Below the pieces are notes generated by a model that worked only from the letters and a program-made list of their open reading frames with translations, did no database searches and had not been told where the DNA came from. From Brugia malayi (taxonomy: Eukaryota > Nematoda > Chromadorea > Rhabditida > Onchocercidae), in assembly GCF_000002995.4 (NCBI RefSeq), contig NW_025062476.1, positions 2,847,001 to 2,911,000 of the forward strand: DNA of 64,000 nucleotides. Direction: 5' to 3'. Shown here piece after piece: positions 50,308-63,864 of the stretch. How positions within the stretch are numbered: the first letter of the stretch is position 1; each line of letters starts with the position of its first letter. Made by a program: the position numbers and the translations under genes.

Positions 50308-50863
50308 TCTGTTTTACAGCATTAACGATTAGTGGCTGCAAATTCGTAGACGGTTTGGTAGAAATATAATGTTGTTGATCTGAAATACTAGTATTAAACT
50401 GTAAACATATAACGAAGTATAATGAAGTGCAAAAGTAAATACTTTGTATTTGTTATGAGAACTTGGTATAAGTGATATGATAAATGTGGTTTCTTTTCGT
50501 TTGATAAAAACAATTACCAAATGGACTGCTTGCTTATTTTATTTTTTGCTTTACAAAGACAGTATACTAAGCGTAAAAGCTGATAGGAACATCACACAGA
50601 CTGCCGTTGCATAAACATTTCTTTGGATATAATTCAATATTTGCTTATTCAACTACCGGGACTACTTTTGCTGATAACAGAATAGCAAAATAAACTGTTC
50701 TCTCTGGTGAAGAAACGATGGTTAATGTGATGGCTTACGAATTTACGTAACTGCAGTTCTTCTATTCCCATATTTAAGAAAAAACACTTTTTTTTCCTGG
50801 CATAATATAAAATTTTACGATATTCATGGAAACCACAAAATATATTTACCATACATGGACAAT

Positions 50864-50908
50864 TAATTTTGAAGACCGTTACACTTCATGCAACGGTCTT
50901 CAAAATTA
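50864..50908. repeat. Perfect inverted repeat, 17-bp arms, 11-base loop
   Basis: Arm TAATTTTGAAGACCGTT (50864-50880) and its exact reverse complement (50892-50908), separated by ACACTTCATGC. It lies about 560 bp upstream of the copy B start. Confidence 0.95.
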
Positions 50909-53900
50909 TATATTATTCGGAAGAAGATAAAGAGGCTTTTGCTACAAAGTTTATGAAGCACGAAGTCTTATATGGGGTAATCTCAGACAACTGAATCTTA
51001 ATTACTACACTTCATATTTTGGAATTATATTAAGTCTGGAATTTTTACACAAAAATTTGAAAAAAGTTTACCATAATATGCACTGCTGTTGTAATGGAAA
51101 GGATCATCTCTCTAGATCAATAAAACCATGCGAAATTTGCCTCCCTACCATCATTTAATGCCAAATTGTAAATTCTCAAAATAAAAGAATATGATTAAAA
51201 CATCATCACATTAGTAAAATGAATATTCAACATGCGTGAGATCAAATATATGTTTCCGAGAAAGAATATGAAACTATAAAAATAACTTAATGTTCAATCC
51301 CTGAATTTTTACTAAGAGCCTTTTAATCCAAATTTCAATTTAAATTCAAACTGAGAAACTAAATTGTAAATCAAATTAAGATATAGGGAAAAAGAAAAAT
51401 GGAAAGAGAAGAAAGAGAGAGGGAAAAGCAATAAAGCATAATCTTTAATCGTGATGCTTTCAACACCTTTCATATTCTTTCAAATAATAAATTTATGAAT
51501 AAACTCATGTTTGAGGTAATATGCATCACGTATTACATATTATCGCATAATAAAAAAAAAATTATCACGTAACGTAGGAAAACATGGCGAAACGTGATTG
51601 ATTAACTGAGACATATAATGCTGATAGATTTCAAACAAGAATTCTCCACCAAATTAAGAACAGGTTATTCTTGCACCAACTCCCGCCAAGCTCTCTTGTT
51701 AACATCAATAAAAAGTAAAAAGAAATGAAAGATACGGCCGCGGCACGAGTACATAGGATCATTATATCTTGCTTAGGCTAATAACAAATTAATCACAAAC
51801 AGTTCCAGTTATTGTATTTTGTTCCAGTTGACAACAGTGATTGGTTTGTGATTTTTCTCCCTTATCGTTTTTGCTTGAAAGTTCTATGGCATTTAATTCT
51901 TTTTAAGCTTTGTTACTATTTAATAAAACTAGAAAAATAGAAAGAGTTGAAAAAGTGATCACTTGCTTAAAAATACCATCATAATGTCATTCTAAAATTC
52001 TTTTAAAATGTTTTATCAGTTATATTTCTTTTCATTCTTCTCATAAAATACAATAGAAAAGAAAAAAAAATGAAAATATTCATTTACAGTAGGAGTAGGA
52101 TGCATCCAAACTGGAAAAAAAAAAAAAAAAAAACTTGAAATTATTTTAACCAATTAACAAAAATATACATAGAGAGAGTATATAGATGGAGGGATTGATG
52201 CATAGATACTGATACATATATTAAGAACAATACATACAGACATGCAAAGACAATCGATATGTACAATTGAACGATTAATTTATTGAACTTTTACACAGAG
52301 AAAATTGAACATGAAATTAACAAAAAAGAAAGATTGGATGATTGATGGAGAAAATATCGATTGTCATTTTTAACAAAATGAATAAGACAAGAGATCGTGA
52401 ATCAGTAATGAATTAATTGATTGATAAAAATGATTGGAAATAATCGTATCATTCTTGTAAACATTTTGCTGAATGAACGTTTACCATTGCGTGGTAGTAG
52501 CATTTGTAAACATTATTCAGTAAATAATTTGTTCAACTTTTATGTGAAATCATTCAATTAGATTCGGAAAACTGCGAAATTTTCATTTTCATATTAATAA
52601 TATTTACACTGCTATATATTATGTATACGATTATAAAATTTAATTCAAATGTTTGATTTTTGTCAGCAAAAATTACAAAGAGTTTTGTAGGAACAAAAGA
52701 AAAAAAAAAAGGAAATTTAAGAAAACCAAACAAATAAAATGGTTGAACTTTTAAAAAATTCCAGCAAATTTAATGTATTTATTTCACATCATTTTTTTTT
52801 TTTTCTCATTAATTGCTATGTACATATGTATATGTATATATATATACATATTTTTTCATATCGATAGAATAGAATGAATAAACTTGGAAATGTTAAAGAA
52901 ATTTCTAAACGAAAATATGATATGATTAAAAAAAAAAAAGAACGTAAATTAAAAAGTTTACATTTTATTCGACCATTAATGCATCAAATCATTCTGTGAT
53001 TAAACTGATAAGCACAAAACAAACAAACAAAGTAAACAAATAAAGTCACAGTGGTTGGAAATAAGCATTAACAATGCCTCAATAAATTATGGTTTACAAT
53101 CTACTAATTTGATTATATATTTAAATACCTAAGTACTTCATAGACATAGTTGATTACTTTTAAAAGTATTAGTCATTATTAATATTTCCCTAATGCTATA
53201 ATACAGCGTCGACAAAGTAGTTAAGCTAGTTAATAATTAACTGAAGCTAAGAAACTAGCATTATACTCTTCTCTACTTATCATTATCATTGCATTTTGAT
53301 AAACGAATATTCTAGTAGTAAATGCAAATATTTCCTGTGGTTCATTGTTCAAGTATTATTAAATTAAATATCAAAATTCCAATTGTCAAACGTTTAAGCA
53401 CCTCTAAAATTGATGACAAATGATCAGAACTAGGAAAATGTCACTTTTTAAATTTCAAATTAACTATTATTGGTAGTCTAAGCCGACATTGTTTAATTTG
53501 TAAGTTATTTCATCTATGTAACAGTAATGTTAGTATTAATTTAGAAGGAAAAATATGAAATATCGATGGAAATTTCACAGGAAGATTTTACTAAAGTTTA
53601 ATAATGAAAATAGAGCAAGGACAAACGACATATCAACGCATAAAGTTTGTTAAATTCAAATTCTTATAGCGCTTTCTGTTGATGTTATCGAGAGAAGTCT
53701 CATTATAAATCAAAATTGTTGAACAATAAACAAAAATGTTTTGATTATCATTACTCATCTCTTACTCTACAACATTTAAAACTTTGAGCTGAAATTATAA
53801 TTCTTATTTATATCAAATTAAAATTTAACTTCTGAATATAATATTTTAAATTCTTTTCTATTTCTAATACTCCTCAAGTTAACACTTTACAAACATTTTA

Positions 53901-54448
53901 TTGAAACAAAAAAAAAAGGCAAAAGTCTATCAAATATAAAAACCTATTTAAAAAGAAGAAAAATTTTCATTTATTTTAAAGCAATTCCAAATTTCGTTCG
54001 TTTTTTTTCTTTTTTAAATGAAGTAAATCTAAATAACAGATCGATCTATTATTGAAGCAAGGCAAGACATTGGTTAGTTCGAAAAGTTCGTGATTAATTA
54101 GTGTTGGAAAATAGCTCTTTTTTCTTACTCTTCCAATAAATCATTATCGATCTGAAACTATTAAAGCTGAAAATGTTATTTCAGAATTGAACAGCTATGC
54201 TAATAAACTTTAACTATTTCCTACAGCGATAAATTATGGAGTGATTTTATCAGATTAAATGCAACACACAGTCTTCCAATAATTATTGAAATTTCATATA
54301 AAAGCAAAGCAAATTTAGCTACTCAAATAAACAAAGTGGAAAGGATTAGATTGAAGAAATTAAATTTCAATTCAATTAGAAAATAGCAATAAAAAAGTTG
54401 GACAAAATTATATATGCAACAATGCGAGAATTAGAGAAAAATCCCGTA

Positions 54449-54600
<152 letters not shown>

Positions 54601-54937
54601 ACAAAATAGCATCAAAATGTGATAGAAAAAGTGATTAAGTTTATTAGTGTTTATTATCATTCAATACTTATATTCATATTGTAATTAGTAATTATATTTT
54701 TCTTGTTGCATTTTTTGCACGTTTTTCTAATTAATTTAATTTTTTCGTTTTCTTTCATTTATTTGAATTTACAAAATTAATTTGAATTGCTAATTATTTT
54801 CAGTGATATTAAATTGTCAAAATGGAAAAGAGATTGATATCATTGAGAATGAGATTCCACTCGGTCTCATTTCTGCAATTTTACATTCTTTTCAAAAAAA
54901 AAAAATTCTTTTTCTTCTCAGTTTGATGAATCAACCA

Positions 54938-54940
<3 letters not shown>

Positions 54941-54975
<35 letters not shown>

Positions 54976-54990
54976 AAGAGAAAGAGGGAA
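54941..54990. repeat. (GA)n microsatellite
   Basis: GA dinucleotides degrading into GGAGAAAGAG units to the right. Confidence 0.9.
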
Positions 54991-55317
54991 AGTGAGAACG
55001 ATGGACGAAGATTAGTGGTTGTAATTGTAATACTGAATGAAACAAATGTAAATAAAGCATAAATTGTTGCCATTATTGTGGATTAAAACAATTTCGAACG
55101 GTTAAGCAAAACAAAAAAAAGATGAGACATACTAAACTTTACTATTTCAATTCTTCATTTCGACCATATTCAATACTTAATTCTCGACCTTAGCAAATGA
55201 CGGTATGCTGCTATTTGCCAAGCGAAACCATTAAGAATTAGAGCGGATCTATCTTTCATCTTCCTTTTTACTTTCTCCCCCTCTCTCTCTCTTTTTTTTT
55301 TTCATTTTCTGTTTGTT

Positions 55318-55493
55318 TACTTAGCTATCAATCAGTGGTATTGATCAACAGTTGTATGTATGTATGTGTATGTATGTGTGTGTGTGTGTGTATTTTTTTT
55401 TACTTAGCTATCAATCAGTGGTATTGATCAACAGTTGTATGTATGTATGTGTATGTATGTGTGTGTGTGTGTGTATGTATGTGTATGTTAGCT
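55318..55493. repeat. Tandem duplication, 83-bp period, with GTAT/GT microsatellite
   Basis: TACTTAGCTATCAATCAGTG starts at 55318 and again at 55401. Each copy contains the short palindromic pair ATCAAT...ATTGAT followed by GTATG/GT repeats. Replication slippage or unequal exchange is the likely origin. Confidence 0.9.
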
Positions 55494-55994
55494 ATTCTAC
55501 AATATTAAAATTCATTCTGATTGTTTCATGAAGTTCCCAGCAGTTTTCCATAACACTTCCTCTCTTCTCTCTTTTTTCAACAAATGTTTAAGTCTTAAAG
55601 CTTTTCAAATTATCTGATTTTGGTTGTTTATAGTGCCATTGTATTGGTAATATGAAAATAATGAGAATTTCTCGTAGTGTGATGAGAATTTTCTCGAGAT
55701 AGTGTAATCTGTTATTGTCAGCATTTAGATAAATTGATCGATATTTTAAAATATTTCTTTCGTTAGAGTTCTTTTCGCTTAAGTTATTTCTTCTTCTCTT
55801 TCTTTCTTTCCTCTTACTTCGGTATTTTTAGTTAAGGTTGAAAGGCTTATTTATGATTTTTTTTTTTCTTTTGCACTGTGATTTGTCCTTTTGATTTCGT
55901 AATGAAAAGTGTCCTTTCAGAGATCAAAATTTGATGATATAGAATTTCATTATTACAATATAAACAACAGGTAACATTTTGTAGGAAATCATCG

Positions 55995-58900
55995 ATGAGT
56001 AGCAGCAGTAGCAGACCTCCTCAACTTGACAATTTGTTGAAGTTGGATGGATACCTATGGAATTATCAGACTGAAATATGTCGCAGATATGGAGTTTTCC
56101 TTGATTATTCGAAGAGAATTGAAGAGGTTAAGATTTTGTAATGCCATATAGCAAAATCTTGAATCAGTAATCATTATTCTTAAAGGTATGTTATTAAGTT
56201 GGATCTCCTAGAATATTTTGCTGTTTTCGTTTGATAAATAGCATTGTGTTGGTTGGAAGAGTATATTTCTTTTCATTACATTAATTCTCAAGAATTAAAT
56301 TTTGGTGATAGTCAATCACGATTCATATTTAGTGTGGTGGATGGGAAACATTCACAACAGCTTATCGAGAATATGGTGTTGTGGTGATGAGGGATAATTC
56401 AGTTCGTTGTTTGGAATGGGCACCAGGAGCAGAAGCTTTATCATTGGTGGGAGATTTTAGTAAGTTTGGAAATTCACTACATCTTTAATAAAATGCAAAT
56501 TGCACCAAGCAAAATAAAGTTAAGGAAATGCAAGTAATAGAATGAGTAGTTTTAATGAATGTAATTATTTTTTGCTGCAGACGATTGGAACACTGAATCT
56601 CATCCATACAAGAAACTAGAATATGGCAAATGGGAATTAATTATTCCAGCTGATAAAGATGGTAATTGTCCGATTAAACATGGATCGATTATCAAGGTGC
56701 TTTTCTGTTATTAAGAGTGATATGCTAGGATTAATCGTATGCTCCCAATATTATTGATAGTGCAATTATATTGGTGAAATAGGCAATTTTTTTGATAATA
56801 TTTCCAATTTCAAAATTGTATGAATGAATGATGCATGACTTAAATAGTTATAATATAAATGATACTATTTTTTGCTATTTTTAGGTCGCAGTAAAAAAAA
56901 ATGGCGTATTTCATTTTAAACTGTCTCCTTGGGCACACTATGTTACACGGCCGAAAGAAACAACAGTTTATCACATGGTAAACTATCGATTTCCTTGTTT
57001 TTTCCTCATTTTGTTTAAAGCAAAAGATAAATTGAAAGTGTGAAAATAAAGTTCAAAAAAGTTTGAGAGCAAAAAGCAAAAAATTCTCATGAAGCTTAAA
57101 AAGTTACTTCTTACTTCCTAGTTTGTCTTTTTTTGCTATTTTCAAAGGATCAAATGAATATTTGAAAAAATGTTCCCTCATTTTTGCTATTTTCAAAGGA
57201 TCAAATGAAATGTTCCCTCATTTTATAGCCCTTCTATAACCCACCTGAATCGGAGTGTTATCGTTTTAAACATCCAAGACCATCAAAACCTGAATCATTA
57301 CGGATTTATGAAGCGCATGTTGGAATATCTAGTTCGGAAGGAAAAGTCAATACCTACAAGAATTTTGCAAATGATGTTATCCCGAGAATCAAGAAACAAG
57401 GTACTTTCTTTTCCCTTTCAAAGGATATTTTTCAATTGCGGATAGCAAGTAATATGTTTCAGGTTATAATACTATTCAGCTAATGGCTATTATGGAACAC
57501 GTTTACTATGCTAGTTTCGGCTATCAAGTCACTAGTTTCTTCGCACCATCAAGGTTTCTTTTTTAAATTACCCTTTTAGGAGCTTATATTTTAAGTGAGA
57601 TATAGAGAACAGAAGAGAAGAAGTGGTGATTATTCTAACTAAGCTTACTAATATTGTGAATTACAAATTTGTCTTCAAAAAAATTCGAAAACTTTAATGA
57701 GCAATGTTTTGTAGCCGTTGCGGAACGCCAGAAGACCTGAAATATCTTGTGGATAAAGCACACGAAGCGGGTATTCTAATCTTACTTGATGTGGTACATT
57801 CGCATGCTTCAAAGAATGTAGAAGATGGATTGAATGAATGGGATGGTACTCAGAATAGTTATTTTCATGACAATAATCGTGGATATCATAGCCTTTGGGA
57901 TTCACGACTTTTCGATTACACACAGAAAGTTCTTGAAGTCTTTGTCAAAATCTCTCCTTAATTGGAATTTTATTAATCGAATTGAAGATTGTTAATAAAA
58001 GCACTAATAACAATATCACTAGAGGACATTCTGATTTTTTTTTTTTTTAATTGAAAAGTTATTTCAGGATTGAAACTCTTCGTTTCCTACTTTCCAATCT
58101 TCGATGGTGGATTGAAGAATACGGCTTTGATGGATTCCGATTTGATGGTGTAACATCGATGTTATACCATTCTCATGGAATTGGTAAATGATAAACTGAA
58201 ATAACTTATTAATTTTATGAAAAACGAGAGGTTAATTTATGAGTTCTAGTGACCGGAAATGCTCTTTTTATATGTTCCATCCCAAAATTTTGCTTGATAC
58301 GAAGTATACTTTAGTATCTCGAATACAACCATATGTATGGGGTAAGAATGGCTCACATCAGGCTTATTCTAATTTTAATCGTATAGCACGCTAATATGGA
58401 GTAGTTTCTTGTGTTGTGAGAGAGATTTCCTGAAAAACGTTAAACCGTGTTTTCGGTATATAATTTTGGTGAATAACTGTATAATTGGTGTTATTGTTGT
58501 TTCCAGCAGTGAACCATTATATATCTGTAAGAAAGTTTTGTTAGCAATTTGTAACTAGCTTTAGACAGTTATGATTAATTCTGCGAACAAAAAGTTTATT
58601 ATCGGACAAGTTAGGGAGGCGAAATTTTAAATGTTCTTCAGATATACTAGAGGGATTCAATGACTGTTTCCACCGCTGTTTCGAATTTCATTTTTAGTCG
58701 GTGACAAAATAATGTCATGTTTCAGTGTACTTTGTTTTTCCGATCAAGAAAAAGAAAGTTCACTCCAACAACGTTTTATATTTTTTATCGACCGTTTAAA
58801 TTTTCTGTGTTTTTAGCTTCAGTTATTTTATTTTTCGAATTTTTAATTTAGATCAAATAATCGCTAAAATTATCAGATTTCATTAATAATTTAGAAAAAA

Positions 58901-60078
58901 AGGTTCTTATTTCAGCCGATGCATTAGATGGCGGTTACGATATGTATTTCGGTCTGAATGTTGATACTGACTCACTTGTTTATTTAATGCTTGCGAATTC
59001 ATTTTTGCACCGTAAATTTCCCAATGTCGTGACAATTGCTGAAGTTAGTTCAATTTTTATCATCACTGCATGCAGACATATACACATAAACATAGATCAA
59101 TTTTTAAACTTCAAATCTTAACTGATATGGTCGTTGGTGCTATAATAAAACCAATATTTTACGTTTTTTGTGCAGTTAATAAACAGTTTGCTAGAATTAT
59201 TTTGGTCTATTTTTCAGGATTATATATCTAGTGTATAGCGCTAAATCTTCGATTTAAATAAGGATCTTCTCCCTCATTTCTTTCATTCTTTTAAAATCAG
59301 ATTCCCTTGGAATTCAAAAATGGAAAAAATTCACATCCTTTACTATTTACATTCTTCCCTTACAATGCGAATAATTGTTGTTTGCAATGTATGAACGGTG
59401 CATTCAGGTTTTAATAATTTTTCCGTTTCAGGAAGTAAGTGGCATGCCAGCCTTATGTCGACCAGTTGAAGAAGGTGGACAAGGTTTCGATTATCGCTTA
59501 GCGATGGCAGCACCGGATTTGTGGATTAAACTTCTCAAACATTTCTCTGATGAAGACTGGGATATTTCTAATTTGGTATTTACGCTGGAAAATAGAAGGT
59601 GATGACAAGATTCAAGGTTTTCTTTGTTTGTTATTACTCCTTGTTATTGCAACATTTCTTTGTTACTTGACAACATCTCTAGAGTTGCTAACCAATTTCA
59701 GATACGCTGAGAAGCATATTGCATATGCTGAATCACACGATCAGGCTCTTGTTGGTGATAAGACGATTGCATTTTGGTTGATGGATAAAGGTTAACTCTG
59801 TTAATTATTTCCTCTTCAATAAATGTTACATTTCGAATGATTTCTTAATAAGATATATTCAAAAAGAAAAAAAATCCAACTTATAATTGGAAGGAGGGGA
59901 AAAAATAATTTTTAATAGTCATCAGGGAGCGAATTTTCAGAAATGTACGATTTCATGTCTGATACATCACCATTAACTCCTATAATTGAGCGTGGTATAG
60001 CACTGCATAAAATGATTCGTCTTATCACATATGGATTAGGTGGCGAAGCATGGTTGAATTTCATTGGTAAAGTTTCTT

Positions 60079-60109
<31 letters not shown>

Positions 60110-61863
60110 TTGTGCTTTTCTAAAATTTAATACTTATTTGATGGATTTAAATCCCTAATTATGCTTCTCTTTTCACCGGCACCAACAATGCCTGGTTGTA
60201 AAAACAGTTGTTTGTGTGTATAAGTGGTCTATATGTCAACCTTATATATTTAATGTTTACTGTTTAACATCCCTTAGCCATTTCTTCCTATTAAACAACG
60301 CTTTAAACATCTAATGACTGTTGTAGTAACAAATTAACTGATAGAAAGTTACTTCAGCAGGAAGAAAAAATAGGATGAATTAAACATTTGGTCCTTTTTT
60401 AGCTGCTTTGTCGGTTTTTTTCTTGAAAACATTTGAAACTCTGAAATTCTCAAATGAATTATTTGTAAAGAAATTGGGACATTTGTCAATATTTTTTTGT
60501 TTGGAAAAAAATCTCAGTGACAAAAATTTTTTAGAACAAATTTGATAATAATAAGTTAATTGTGGCAAAAAATTTCTTCTAAAAGATAAATTTTTGTAAG
60601 TACTACACATGCTTGTTATCTTTTTAATTTGATCCTGTTATCTGATCATTCTTATCATCTGTTATCTAATGTCAACCATTAAGAACTGTCTTATTTAATT
60701 CATTCGTTTAATTTCCGAGCAGAAATTCTTTCATCCTTATTTTTTCTCAGCAAAAACTAGATGAAATTTTATAGTAATTCCCAAAAAGTATGTGATAGAT
60801 GAAAGTTGTCATGAAATTTAGTGATAATCCTATACAGTCTTCCATAAATAAATTCTGTAAGAACTGAGACAAGCTCAATCACTATAACATTGCATAGTTA
60901 TTATTGGTTTTAAATTTTCACTTCACAACTTTATCTCATCTAGTTTCTCCTTTTCAGGTAACGAATTCGGTCACCCAGAATGGCTTGATTTTCCACGTTT
61001 GGGTAACAACGAGTCATTTTATTACTGCCGTAGGCAATGGAATTTAGTAGATGATGAGCTTCTTCGATACAAATACTTGAATAATTTTGATCGTGCTATG
61101 AACCAATTGGAACAGAAACATCATTTCTTATCACGTGGGCCGGTATAAATAAATTCTTTAATAATCATAGGGAAATTCTATAAAGAACAATTGATTCATT
61201 GAATTCAGTTGCATTGTAAATGAATAATCATTTTTAATGAAACTATGGTATATAATTTTATAGGCATATACTTCGTGGAAGCATCAGGATGATAAAGTTA
61301 TAGCATTCGAACGTGCTGGCCTTCTTTTTATTTTCAATTTCCATACGTACAAGAGTTTCTCGGATTACAAAATTGGTATCGAAGTGGCAGGAGAGTAAGT
61401 TTTTATAATATATACTGTTGCATTTCTTCAGTTTTTTTAATTGTCCATGTGTATGGTTGGAAGAAAAATTGGAAAGGAAGGGAGCTTACTCGAGCTATCA
61501 ATAGAAGCGTTTTGAATTTGGCTACTGTGAAATTGAAGAAATAGAAGTAGAAATATGGTCATAATGAAAGTTTTACTAACTTCTCAAACAGCAATTTAAT
61601 TTTAAGAACTTTTTCGATTCAAAAAATTGAAATTAATATAAATAATATGTGACAGTGTCAGATAGGTGAAAAATATTTTAAGATATGCACTGGCATTGAG
61701 TACTGATGACTCTGAATTTGGTGGTTTTAATCGATTGGATAAAAATCAGCATTATTTTACTTTCCCGGAAGGTTATGCTGGTCGACGAAATCATCTTTGC
61801 GTATATGTTCCATGCCGTGTTGCTATTGTTTTGGAAAGAGTAGGCGAAAAGCGTATTTCTTGA
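55995..61863 (+). CDS. gbe1: 1,4-alpha-glucan (glycogen) branching enzyme
   Basis: A cytosolic GH13 enzyme that makes alpha-1,6 branches in glycogen. Exons: 55995-56126, 56333-56459, 56581-56696, 56885-56977, 57229-57400, 57463-57553, 57715-57924, 58068-58183, 58916-59043, 59432-59598, 59702-59790, 59941-60066, 60958-61142, 61264-61394, 61683-61863; 687 aa, close to animal GBE1 (about 700). N-terminal CBM48 region with [17 protein letters not shown]13 blocks DVVHSH (269-274), GFRFDGV with nucleophile D340, TIAE with acid E395, AESHDQ with D464; then [14 protein letters not shown] and the C-terminal beta domain. After E395 the usual Asp is Glu (AEEVSG). The intron after exon 7 starts GAAAGT, so frame and family alignment require a GA-AG intron or a base error. 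The final acceptor was chosen by phase and homology. AATAAA follows at 61885. A TTTTGTAG acceptor lies 10 bases before the ATG. Confidence 0.95.
57130..57220. repeat. Tandem duplication abutting a splice acceptor in the branching-enzyme gene
   Basis: TTTTTGCTATTTTCAAAGGA starts at 57130 and again at 57181. The second copy lacks 11 bases of the first and runs directly into the acceptor TTTTATAG of exon 5. Confidence 0.9.
57925..58067 (+). other. Putative GA-AG intron of the branching-enzyme gene
   Basis: Exon 7 ends TACACA and the intron starts GAAAGTTC, identical to a GTAAGT donor except A for T at +2; it ends TTTCAG. This junction gives DYTQIETLRF, matching the family. Splicing at the nearest GT (57929) would shift phase and hit a stop immediately. 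Confidence 0.7.
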
Positions 61864-63699
61864 TTCATTTTAAGTATTTCTCGAAATAAAAACGGTGGCA
61901 ATGAAAAAAGGCGGTGAAGTTTATATATGCATAATGTACATCTGCTTTCGCATTTTCTCTCTATTCTCTTCACTCATATTCTGTTTTCATTAAATTCTCT
62001 CCTTTTCCAATTACTTCTTCTATTGGTCAGAAATTACTTATGTTAGATGTTTAAAATTATTAGTTTCAGCTTTTCATCTATAATTTATTAATTTATACTT
62101 AAATTATTAATTTCTACAAAAATTATTAATTATAATTTATTATTAATTAACATCAAATATTTATCTGCATTGCTATGCTTTATTGCTTCGGTATAGGAAG
62201 AGGTTCAAAATTAAAGCAAAATTTTTAAGTTCCATACACATTTACACTGTCAATCTAGTTTTGTGCTTTTTTATCCATATTGATTATGTAATTTAACTAG
62301 TCATGTCAATATGATATTGCTTACTTTGATCATTTTTCAAATGATTTGTTATCATAAACAACTGTTATCATTTTTATTTTCATATTTTCTCGATTTTATG
62401 AGAATAACGTAGGAGTAGCTACTTTATGTCACAAATTTTACTATGTATATTAGTTATTTCTTCTGTGTTACCTCTTTTCATTGACTAAATTAAATCATCT
62501 GTTGTAGTTTAATCCGTTGCAATGATTTTTTCTTCTTTTCTCTTGTACTGTTTCTTTTTTATTTGAAGAATGCTATCCAAATTACACTTTCTATTCTTTA
62601 AATTATATGCTTGCAGTGCATTTTTTTTTTTGCCAATATCATTTGTGATTTTTCTAAACTAATTTGATTTTTCGAATTTATTCGATTCGTTATCAATTAT
62701 ATCTTAGGTGTTTTCCCTAAGCAGTAATAAATTGAGTTAATAAAAGAACAGTTTTCTTAATCATATCACGAAAAAAATGCATGAAAATTTCATTGTATTT
62801 TTCTACATAGTATTTGATATTGCCAGAGCTTTACACCTGACATTCTGCGAATAGTTATTGATGTTAGACATGTTCAACTTTAATGAATTATAAAATGAAG
62901 AGAAGATAATGATCCATAATACATTTTGAAATAAAATTCATTTGCAATTAGCTATTTAGAGGCAACGAAATTATATTAGTTAAAATAGATATTATTTGCA
63001 TGTGATAAATAACTTTAATTGATAGAACCATAGCAAACTCGGAAAGATGTCACATAATTGCTATAAGCTTTGTGTCTTTCTTTCGATAATTTGCTCAAAT
63101 TATCTTTGCAGGTCTTACTTATCTTATCTCGATCGTATCTGAAAAGAAGGTAAGCTCATTTGTTATTGTAAATTAAGCAAATTGATAATTAGTAAATGTC
63201 ACTTCGTAAAATATATCAAAAGTTAAACTGTTGATTTTTAATCATTGTTACTTGTTTCGAAAGAACAAATATATATATATATTTCAAAAAATTAGGAATA
63301 AGAGGAAAAATTTTTCAAGAACTTAAGGATTTTTTATTTATATTGCCAGAGTCTTTTTGTAGATTTTTGAAATTATGTGAAATTGATATTTTCCAGTTAA
63401 TCTGTGTGAAGAAGCCTATTTAATACTTGAAGTCTATTTTATATTAGGATAGAAAATAAGTTAGAATTAATAATTTTAAACATAATAGCAGGGGGAGTTT
63501 TTTGAATTTTTTTAGCTTACGTATGGTGTGAATAGTATTTCAAATAATAAATTGGGTTAGCCATTGAAATGAAAATTCTAACAAGTAATTAAGAAAGTAA
63601 TTAGAATAAGTGTATGTATAATGTTTTCTTACTTCTTTGTAAAATAATTTGCATAAATAATTGTTATGTGAAGCAATTCTTGAATTTCTAAGAGTATTA
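61864..63699. other. 3' flank of the branching enzyme, convergent with an unknown minus-strand gene
   Basis: 1.8 kb, A+T-rich, without a supported gene. AATAAA at 61885. A 38-base segment at 63112-63149 sits between a good acceptor (TTTGCAG) and donor (GTAAGC) on the plus strand but has no partner exon. Confidence 0.6.
61885..61890 (+). terminator. Polyadenylation signal AATAAA (branching enzyme)
   Basis: A canonical hexamer 22 bases after the stop codon. Confidence 0.8.
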
Positions 63700-63864
63700 T
63701 TAAGATTTAAATTTGTCAATATAATGAACTAAAACTAACAGGGTATCAGGTTTACATGATCTTGCGAATTTTTCAAGCAAACGAGTTTTTTCTCGTCTAC
63801 TATCTTTCAAACAATCATTTCTTTTAAATCGCATGAAATCCTTGGAGTAATCATTGTCAACTTC
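63700..63864 (-). CDS. Last exon of an unidentified gene, continuing past the right edge
   Basis: On the minus strand, an acceptor (CATTTTTAG) at 63865 opens 54 codons plus a TAA stop at 63700-63702. They begin EVDNDYSKDFMRFKRN and continue through a basic, charged segment (SRREKTRLLEKFARS) to a short hydrophobic tail. The charged composition and clean acceptor favour a real exon. A GTTAGT inside (about 63738) could be a donor instead, making it internal. I do not recognise the family; the upstream exons lie beyond 64000. Confidence 0.5.
   Translation of the reverse strand, partial: EVDNDYSKDFMRFKRNDCLKDSRREKTRLLEKFARSCKPDTLLVLVHYIDKFKS

Noticed and set aside
54803..55015. Plus-strand frame after a TTTTCAG acceptor upstream of the branching enzyme
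   Set aside because: It runs into a poly-A tract and the GA microsatellite, and there is no donor to join it to the next exon.
63112..63149. 38-base plus-strand segment with good acceptor and donor
   Set aside because: No partner exons on either side; the sites alone are expected by chance in DNA this rich in T.
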